Below are positions 56,486-64,000 of a stretch of 64,000 nucleotides of DNA, in pieces. Made by a program: the position numbers and the translations under genes. Source of the DNA: Paracyclopina nana. Lineage: Eukaryota; Arthropoda; Copepoda; Cyclopoida; Cyclopettidae. A model generated the notes under the pieces. That model made no database searches, had not been told where the DNA came from, and was given only the letters and a program-made list of their open reading frames with translations. The stretch spans positions 1,260,001 to 1,324,000 of the forward strand of contig JAGUCH010000006.1 of the NCBI GenBank assembly GCA_019096065.1, written 5' to 3'. Positions within the stretch are counted from its first letter, which is position 1. Each line of letters begins with the position of its first letter.

Positions 56486-57389
56486 TGCAATTCTCAAGAT
56501 ATTTTAGCTCCTGTCAGAGCGCTTGACCAGGAAAATGATGATATTCGTCTAATTTGACATTTTTGCAAACTAGTCATAAATATTTGGTATTTACATTCAG
56601 TGTTTTGATGGATCGAATTTTAGCCCCTATCCTTTTTCCATCTTAAGCTGAAAGATAAGATAAGCTCAGATAACCATTGCAAACCATCTTATTAAAATCA
56701 TTTTGATTTTTTCAGAGAGTTCATTGAACTCTGCGATGCTTTTGAACACTTCATTATTCTAGATTAAGAAATACTTATTGCGGCATAGGCACCATAATTT
56801 CTCGAGTCGGTTTTTTAGCTAAAACTGGGCACTCTAGGCCTCCTGTCATCTGCTTAGTACATGGCAGTTCACATATAAACCGTCAAAATGAATTTAGGGC
56901 GGTAATAAGAAAATTTATTACTTATAGACTAGCATCATACCATAACTGAATCATGTTATTTTTGACAACAGAACATCACAGTTATAAAACAGAGAGAGGT
57001 CATTTGCTGACTTTATAAACTTTTTCAAAGTACATTTGGCCAACTGGTTTTTTAAAGAAGCGAGGAGAGGGAAACGAAATGCATGTCAGTCCTCAATCTT
57101 CATCATGAGATTGGGATAAAAACAAGGCTGAGAAAATCCCCGGAAATCTGGAAAGAGAAAGGAAAATATATGAATGACTCCGCAACACGAAAGCTCGAGA
57201 GGAGAGAAACAAGCTTGTGGATAATCCAATTTAATAAGAGTGTAGCATATAGTGTTGTTGTGTATAAGCCAGGATGAAAAAGATTCCAAGCTTTCACGTC
57301 TGCAAGTGGTTTTTAAAGCAACTAAGGCAAAGAAGGCATACAGCAGAAAGCCATAAAAATCACATTTGTAAGCCAAAAAAGACTAACTC
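56486..57389. other. Region between the DNAJC30-like and RILP-like genes
   Basis: Contains the DNAJC30-like upstream region and the RILP-like 3' UTR. Nothing else supported. Confidence 0.5.
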
Positions 57390-59368
57390 TCATTGCAAAG
57401 CGTTGGAGGATCTGATCCTGAAGGGGGATTGCATTTCTTGTTCAGCACTTGCCACCAAGTTCTGAGATACAGAGCTCACGCTGTTGGTTATGAACGTAAA
57501 GCTGTCAAATAAAAATGGCAAGATCATGAATTGATATTAAAGTGTCTCTGGCACAGTAAAAAGCTCTTGGATTGAGATAAGAGAGAGCTATGATAAATAA
57601 CTTACAAGCGCCGAATGCCAGACTGGTTCTTCTTCCAGGGTGCATCATCGGGATCTTGAGGCAACGGGCCTTGCACAGGCAAATCCTCTTCATTAACATT
57701 ATTTTCGTCCTCATCCTGGCACTCGTGTGCCTCCTCACATTCAATGCTACAATAAAGAAATCAAATTAAGAAGGCCTCGCCCTTCATCAAAAGCACCCTT
57801 CTATTTTGACAATGCGGTCAATTAGCTCTTTTCGAAGAAGCACTTACGAGTCATCTTTATCCAGATGTTTTCCCGAGTGGTACGAGCAGTCGCAGTCAGA
57901 TGCAGATATTGCAGCTGCCAGCCTTAATCGACTGGGAGATGCGGTCGCAGCACTAATGCAAGAAAATACATTCGTAATTAGTCATAGTGTCTTGTATCTC
58001 AACGCCTTGAGGCAGACACAAGCTTTCTTCAATAAGACGCTTATAAATCCAATCATGAGAAACTTACGAAGGTTGTGCTGCTCGAGGTCGAAAGACCGCA
58101 AGTTCATCTTCCAGATCGCTCACTCGAGCCTTAAGAGCATTACGTTCTTGCAAGATATCTCTCAGCTCTGGTAGGGAGAATCTCGGCCTCTGGGGATCAT
58201 TTTCATCATATACAACTTTGCCCTTTAAACCAGTGGTGGCTTGACTTAATTCTTCGCATTCTAAAGTGGCCTTCCCAAGTTGACGATTAAGGTGGGCCAA
58301 TTCTCTCTGAAGGTCATGTACCTGCAAATAAACTTTTCGATTGCTATCTGTCCCAAGGGAGTCAAAGTTAGGGACACTGATGTCATTGCATTGCTATTAT
58401 GCTCACGTTGGCTGTCAAGTCTGCTCTCTCGTCCACAAGCAAATGCAGTTGGCTTTGCGTAAGACGTAATTTTCGTCGGAGATCTTTCGTGCAAGATGTC
58501 AGCTTGTCATTATGCCTTCGAAGCTGAAAAACAACCCGTCATCATTTCTGACACATCACATAAATATATCATTGTGTGTGAAAAAATACCTCTTCGTTAT
58601 CCGACTTGTATTCAATATTGGACTGCTCGAGTTTCTTGATCTGATTGCGTTGCTTTTCAACCACAGTTTGCAGTCGGTTCACCAGCTCGACCTCGAAGTA
58701 GGATTCTGGAGACACAGCAGCTATTGTACGTGATTTGTGTAGATATATTAAAGCCAAGGCAGACTAGCCTTAATTCCACTACTCACCGTCCTCTGAGAAC
58801 GCACTGTCACGTTCTGTAGCCGCTGCAAGGGAAGAGGCCAATTTTCGGTTCTCATCCTGCAGCCTCTTGACCGTGGACAATAAATCCTTGGTCTCTTGCT
58901 TGTAGTGCTCCTCGATTTGTTCTAGCTCCTGCGTGAAAGCAAAATAGGCTCATAACTCTCCAGCAAGTTTCTAGCACTAAATTGAGCTTGCCTTGCAATT
59001 ACGCTGCCTTTCTTCGTTCTTCTTGTTATCCTCAAGCTCCAAATGGGAAATGGTAGTCCGTAGATTTTCGATAGTTTCGCATTCATGGTCTTTTGCTCCT
59101 GCCAACTTTTCCAGATGCTCCAAAGCTGATATGACTTTTTGCATGAGTTGCGTCACATGATCCGGTCCATGGCTGTCGATTAGCACCTCAAACTCTTTGC
59201 CTGAGCAAATAGCAATAATGAAGGAAGATCAATACAGCGACAATTATGATTATTACCAATATCAGCGGCAATGTCATACACGTCTGCAACGGAGAGAGCT
59301 GCCATTTCTTTCGATCGAGAACGAGATCGTCCAACACTTGAGGAAGAAGCCGAAGAGCCCACAGACAT
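57390..59368 (-). CDS. RILPL: RILP-like protein (RH1 and RH2 domains)
   Basis: Nine exons in transcript order: 59368-59257, 59200-58992, 58928-58787, 58705-58590, 58523-58407, 58321-58068, 57952-57848, 57746-57606 and 57501-57390; 435 aa, phases all agree. The RH1 domain begins near residue 25 (VYDIAADIGKEFEVLI). A long coiled coil follows, then the RH2 motif near 277 (RPRFSLPELRDILQERNALK). The C-terminus has DAPWKK..SGIRRFF, matching the RILPL tail. RILP-family proteins bind GTP-loaded Rab GTPases (Rab8/10/36 or Rab7) through RH2 and link them to dynein or myosin Va; vertebrate RILPL1/2 control cilia and centrosome traffic. The length excludes the much larger JIP3/4. Intron 2 (58991-58929) begins with GC rather than GT; no GT choice keeps the frame. 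Confidence 0.92.
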
Positions 59369-59980
59369 TTTGCTTTTATCACACCACCAACATTCTCCTC
59401 TTGCAGAAATGGTTAAGCCCAACAACTTTCCTCTTCAAGGTTCATCAGTACTGAGTGACAGCAGATGCGCGAGTGGCATGCGCAAAACTGGAGCTACCCG
59501 ACTGAACTCCTTTGGCAGCTGGTCAAAAGCGCCACTTCTCGCCCAACCGGACTCGTCCTTGCATAGCGCCCACGTTTGGCTCCATTCGTTGCGCGCTCCC
59601 TGCTACTCTTTTCTCGCCTGCTTTTGATTTGCAGTGCAGGTATAATATAAACTCCATTCGTTTAAATTACAAATTACACAAATGTAATCGAGACAACAAT
59701 TATAATTTTGTATAAGAAATTATTGATTATTTATTTTCGCCAATTTACATTGCGTTACTTTCTCTTTTTCAATAATGAGCTTTAGATTTTACTCTAAATA
59801 TTTAAAAGGCCGCGGTCGGTTGACGGTTGACGTGATTAAACTTGCGCCGATCTCAAAATTAAAGACTCAGCAGTAGACCGGAATTTTTTTATCGGGATTC
59901 TCTTGCCGTTGGTGTAAGTTTCTGTTGATCGTTATATATATCAAGTTAACTACAATGATTTTCTTTTTTACAGGCATAAA
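59369..59980. promoter_or_regulatory. Divergent promoter region, RILP-like and coiled-coil genes
   Basis: 612 bp between two head-to-head genes. The right part holds the 5' UTR of the coiled-coil gene with an intron at 59914-59973 (GTAAGT donor, ttttttacag acceptor). I see no unambiguous TATA box. Confidence 0.5.
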
Positions 59981-62900
59981 ATGGCCCTTTCCGGAGAGCT
60001 AGACAGGTCTACTCGCGGTGAAGACTTGGACTCCACTCAGAGTTGCATTTCTATGCTGGAAAACGAATTTCGTAACTTGCGTAGCGAACGAGACGATGCT
60101 GTGAGGCGAAACGAGAAACTGGAGGCAACTTTATCTCAGAATGTGCATGATCTCCTTTGGAGAAATATCGCTCTGGTGGAAGCTAATGAGTTGGCGGAAC
60201 ACCACAAGCAAATGTTGGCAAGTTTGGCTGATGAAAATTCGAAGAAAGATGAGCTTCTTGAAAAATTGAAGAGTCTGGAAGAAAAATTGGACAATGCCCA
60301 GCGTCAAGTGGCTGAAAAATCGGCTGCTCTCGATGATAAAGAAGCAGAGGTTGCATTGCTGAGTGACCAACTTGGCAAAAATGACCTCTCAATCTTGCAA
60401 ACGACGGTCGATTCCCTCAAGATTGAAAAGGACGAAGCACTAAAAAAGTGCAGCGATCTTGAAGATAAGATAGCCAAAAACGTGGAAACTTTGCTCTACC
60501 GGAACTTGGACCTTGTTGAGGCGATTGAGGAGTTGGAAAGGCTTAAGAGCAAACAAGGAAAAAGCCGTACCGATGTTTCCACGAACTATCAGAAAAAGTT
60601 GGATGGTTTAACTGCAGAACTTAGCTCTGCTAAACGAGATTCCGAGTTTCAATCGCAACGGGTCTTGTCAAGTGAAGCGGTTATCATGGAAAAAGAGGAG
60701 GAAATCAAGTTGATGCAAGCTAAGCTGGCTGAAAAAGTTCCCATTATTTCGTCATCTCAGGAGGCTCAAAATGATGGTGCTGTCAAGGATCATCAAGTCT
60801 TGCTTGAAAAATTGGCCGATAAGCAAGAAGCTCTTCTTTGGAAAACCCTCTCTTTGGTGGAAGCGAACGAAAGCATTGACATTTTGAAAGCCAAGGTCGA
60901 GCAAAAGGAAACAGAAGCTTTTTGCTATGCACAAAAGTTGGATACACTGTATGCTAGGCTGTCGGATGCTGAAGCAAGCACTGTGCATAACACTGATTTG
61001 CTCTCGACTCAAATCATGACAACAAAAGCTTTGCAAGATGAAAATCGCGTTCTTGCCGAAAGATTGATTGGCAAAAGTGCTTTTGTTGAAAATGAAAAGG
61101 CTCGCTATGAGAATATTATTAGCAACCTGAAGCTAAAAGTAGAAGAGGCTCAATCGCAAAGCGTCGAATTTTCATCGGTTGAACGTTCCCTTGAGCGAGA
61201 AGCTGAGCTAAGCGGAAAACTAAATGAACTATTGAGAGTGCAAAATGAGGCTGCCGAAGTCAAGAATTTGCTGAAGGAACAGACAGAGATGAATGCAGAA
61301 CTCGTTCGAAAAATGTCTGCAATGGAAAAGGCGAAAAATGAGGCAGAGGAAAAACTTGAGGAAACCGAATGTGCTGTTGTGGAAAAGTCTGTGGAGCTCA
61401 TTTCTGATTCTGTTTTGCTCAAAGACCGCGAATCGAACATTGAGGAGCTAATGAAAAAGTTAGCTAAGCTAGAAGAAGCTTCCAGCCTCAATATGTCTCA
61501 GGTGACATCTGAAAAAGAAAAACGTGAAGAGCTCGAGATCACGTTGGCCGACCGAGACAATACCATCAGCATGCTTACGGCTAATCTTTCTCAACTCGAG
61601 GCTGCATCAAAAGCCAAATCGGATGAAGTTGCTGCATTGCAATGTAAATTGAATGAATACAGTAATACGGTCCATGCATTTCCGGAAGAACTGAAGGCCG
61701 CACAAGATGCCAATATCCGGATCTCTGCTCAACTTGAGTGTGCATTCGCTTCCTTGCGTGATAAGGAAGCTGAAATCGAAAGTTTGGCAAAGGAAAAAGA
61801 GGAAATTACAATCAATCTCAATGATATGTCTTCGCAAAATGACTCGCTTCGTAAGGAGGTTGAGAGCTCTGCCAGAAACTGCGAAGTCCTCCAGCATGAG
61901 GCACTAAAGACAGAAATTACTCTAGAAAAACAACGCCAAGAATGTGCAGCAAAGAATGAAGAGATAGCCAAATTGCGCGCTTTATTGGAAACTGAAATTG
62001 CCGTCAAGGAAGGTAAGCTTAATGAGCTTTCCGAAAATCTGGCGAGATATGAAGAGCAGCTCAACGAAAAGGCATCCTGTGAGGCAACATTGGCTAATCT
62101 TTTGTCCGAGAAAGATGTTGAGATTGGCCGTCTTTACGATCAAATTGTCAATAATGCAAAGGACTCTGAGGTTATGCAGCGAAAACTCGATGCTCTAGAA
62201 AAGGAATTGACAATTTCACAAGCGAATCTAGTTTCCAGTAATAGCGTAGTCAATGATTTGGAGTCTAAAATTCGCTCCATGCAAGCCGCTTCTTCGTCTT
62301 CTGAGCAGAAAATTATTGAATTAACCGAATCTTTGGAGGCGCAAATTCTTGATAGAATGCAAGCTGAGGAAAATCTCGAGAAACTGAAGGAGGAAATCGG
62401 GAAAATGAACGAGCAAATCAGGGAATTGCAGGCATCATTGGTGAAAGCTAATCAAGCCAATGAAGTGCATGCTCGCGAGATGAGCTCACATCAAACTACT
62501 ATTGATCAGCTTAAGATGCAAATTGAAGCTTTGAAGGCTGAGAAAGAAAAGCTACAAGATTCTTTGGACACCAAAGAAGGGGAATATGTTCAGTCAGTTG
62601 ACGAACTACAAACTGATTTGAACAGAAAAATCAAAGAACTCGCTGAAGTCAATGATCAATTGATCGAGGCGTCATCAAAGCTCAAATGTGTCGAGGCGGA
62701 ATCAGAGTCTTGTACAGTGGTTATGCAAGACAAAATGAAGCACCTCGAGGAGCAGCTCAATGAGCAAACCCAAAAATGCATGGAATTTGAGGCTTCCCTT
62801 TCAGCAGCCAATGAAGCCAACGAAAAGCTTAATCAGGAATTTGTCACTTCCAAAAGTGCACAAGAGCAGCTTAAGGAGGAAAATCAAAAGTTGCACGAAG

Positions 62901-64000
62901 CAATCGCTGAACAACGAGAAAACTTTGCAACAAAAGAGTCGGCGTTTGCCCAATCTGTTGAAGAGTTGCGAGAAGGTGTGAGGCTGAAGAGTGTTGAAAT
63001 TGGCAAGATAACATCTGAGCTAGCATCCAAACTGGCAACTATTGAGGCCCAATCTGCCAAGAGCGCAGAGAGCCATCAGCTTACCATTAAAAAATTAGAA
63101 GAAACTCTTCGCACAAAGTCTGATGAACTGGAGGGCCTAAAAGCGTTGCTGTCCGAAACTAAAGCAACTAGCGATGAGCGCCTCGAAGCGATTACAGCTA
63201 AGGAGAACGATTTTAAGAAACTGGAAGACCAAATTGTTAATTTACAAGCCAATATGTCTGAGATGGCCACGAAAGAGGAAGAATACGTAAAGTCTATTGC
63301 TGATCTGTTGAAAGACACCGAGGCAATGACAAATGAGCTCGGTGATGCGCAGGCCAGGGTGGACAAATTGTCTTCAGAACTGGAAGCCGTTGAAGCCGAA
63401 TCTGTGAAGTGTGCTGAGGGTTTGCGAGAAACAATCAAGGGCCACGAGGCACAAATTGCAAAGCTATCTGCGGATGCAGTAAGGCTAGCCGAGGAGCGAG
63501 ATTCCAGGGTGTCAAAAATTAAGCTTTTGTTGAACAATCAAAAGAAAATGGAATGTCAGCTTGAAAAGGCCTCCAAACAATACGAGGACTTGGCCAGCGA
63601 AAAGGCCGAATTGGAAAAGCGTGTGGCAGACAGGGATGCTTTAGAGGAGGAAATCAGCTCGTGCCACAAGCGCATTGTGGAGTTGGAGGCAGAGTTGAAC
63701 CAAGAAGTGGCAGTCGGTGAGCTACCTTGGGAAGTCGACCCAGAGCTCAAAGATTTGACCCCAATGGAGTTGAGATCGATTCTGGCTGGAGAGCTGACTT
63801 CCAAAGAGATGGCCAAATTGAATGAAATGTGCGTCGTGGAACTTGAGAAAGATTTGAAAGTGAAGACATCTTTGGAAACGGCGCATGTTTGGGAGATATC
63901 CTCGTTGAAAAAAGAACTTCAGAAATGTCGAATGCGACTTGGGCACTTGGAAAGCCAAAGATCCGCTGTCCGAGCGGCTCTACGAGAAGAAAAAGAAGCC
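59981..64000 (+). CDS. Giant coiled-coil protein, N-terminal part (1340 codons, open at the right edge)
   Basis: ATG 59981 follows a 5' UTR intron; the frame is open to the last base, in one long exon. After about 20 residues nearly the whole sequence shows heptad character, rich in Glu, Lys, Leu, Gln and Ala with almost no Pro, Gly or Trp. This predicts a long two-stranded coiled coil of the golgin, centrosomal or motor-tail type. There is no kinesin or other N-terminal motor. A motif LLWRNIALVEANE (58-70) recurs as LLYRNLDLVEAIE (171-183) and LLWKTLSLVEANE (285-297), spaced 113-114 residues. A helix-breaking stretch (ELPWEVDPELKDLTPMELRS) lies near residues 1247-1266. I cannot assign a family: coiled coils match many proteins by composition alone. 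The lack of introns contrasts with its neighbours. Confidence 0.85.
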   Translation, partial: MALSGELDRSTRGEDLDSTQSCISMLENEFRNLRSERDDAVRRNEKLEATLSQNVHDLLWRNIALVEANELAEHHKQMLASLADENSKKDELLEKLKSLEEKLDNAQRQVAEKSAALDDKEAEVALLSDQLGKNDLSILQTTVDSLKIEKDEALKKCSDLEDKIAKNVETLLYRNLDLVEAIEELERLKSKQGKSRTDVSTNYQKKLDGLTAELSSAKRDSEFQSQRVLSSEAVIMEKEEEIKLMQAKLAEKVPIISSSQEAQNDGAVKDHQVLLEKLADKQEALLWKTLSLVEANESIDILKAKVEQKETEAFCYAQKLDTLYARLSDAEASTVHNTDLLSTQIMTTKALQDENRVLAERLIGKSAFVENEKARYENIISNLKLKVEEAQSQSVEFSSVERSLEREAELSGKLNELLRVQNEAAEVKNLLKEQTEMNAELVRKMSAMEKAKNEAEEKLEETECAVVEKSVELISDSVLLKDRESNIEELMKKLAKLEEASSLNMSQVTSEKEKREELEITLADRDNTISMLTANLSQLEAASKAKSDEVAALQCKLNEYSNTVHAFPEELKAAQDANIRISAQLECAFASLRDKEAEIESLAKEKEEITINLNDMSSQNDSLRKEVESSARNCEVLQHEALKTEITLEKQRQECAAKNEEIAKLRALLETEIAVKEGKLNELSENLARYEEQLNEKASCEATLANLLSEKDVEIGRLYDQIVNNAKDSEVMQRKLDALEKELTISQANLVSSNSVVNDLESKIRSMQAASSSSEQKIIELTESLEAQILDRMQAEENLEKLKEEIGKMNEQIRELQASLVKANQANEVHAREMSSHQTTIDQLKMQIEALKAEKEKLQDSLDTKEGEYVQSVDELQTDLNRKIKELAEVNDQLIEASSKLKCVEAESESCTVVMQDKMKHLEEQLNEQTQKCMEFEASLSAANEANEKLNQEFVTSKSAQEQLKEENQKLHEAIAEQRENFATKESAFAQSVEELREGVRLKSVEIGKITSELASKLATIEAQSAKSAESHQLTIKKLEETLRTKSDELEGLKALLSETKATSDERLEAITAKENDFKKLEDQIVNLQANMSEMATKEEEYVKSIADLLKDTEAMTNELGDAQARVDKLSSELEAVEAESVKCAEGLRETIKGHEAQIAKLSADAVRLAEERDSRVSKIKLLLNNQKKMECQLEKASKQYEDLASEKAELEKRVADRDALEEEISSCHKRIVELEAELNQEVAVGELPWEVDPELKDLTPMELRSILAGELTSKEMAKLNEMCVVELEKDLKVKTSLETAHVWEISSLKKELQKCRMRLGHLESQRSAVRAALREEKEA

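Overview
This is animal nuclear DNA, most like an arthropod or other ecdysozoan. The genes have short introns (mostly 50-90 bp) with GT-AG borders, there is a BEL/Pao LTR retrotransposon, and the conserved genes are metazoan (VPS37, USH1G/SANS, DNAJC30, RILPL, a GT31 glycosyltransferase). I cannot name the species. Coding exons were assembled by hand from splice signals and checked for phase.

Left part (1-12067): a BEL/Pao retrotransposon on the minus strand, running off the left edge. It shows an LTR stub, a tRNA-Phe-like primer-binding site, and an intact gag-pol of about 2802 codons (gag, zinc knuckles, protease, YMDD reverse transcriptase, RNase H, integrase). A second very long, unrecognised ORF overlaps the end of pol in the -1 frame. 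An in-phase A AAA AAG slippery heptamer lies in the overlap. Both ORFs are studded with short perfect hairpins that usually have a 1-nt loop, far more than chance predicts.

Middle part (12058-26341): a 14.3-kb foldback-like structure. It has a 10-bp direct repeat at its two borders, matching termini, 10-bp minisatellite ends, and about 60 plus 12 copies of a ~180-bp satellite in opposite orientations around a ~765-bp core that is itself an inverted repeat. It carries no transposase. It appears to have inserted into, or right beside, the BEL LTR.

Right part (26342-64000): a sparse stretch holds a GT31 beta-1,3-galactosyltransferase-like gene and the 3' exons of an unidentified single-pass membrane protein with a long polar cytoplasmic tail. 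It also holds a nested pair of DNA-transposon-like repeats, one being a hAT-type MITE with an 8-bp target duplication. From 52 kb onward the genes are compact: VPS37 (ESCRT-I), USH1G/SANS, DNAJC30-like, RILP-like, and the start of a giant coiled-coil protein divergent from the RILP-like gene. Several of these products act in membrane trafficking or organelle biology, but nothing shows that they work as one unit.
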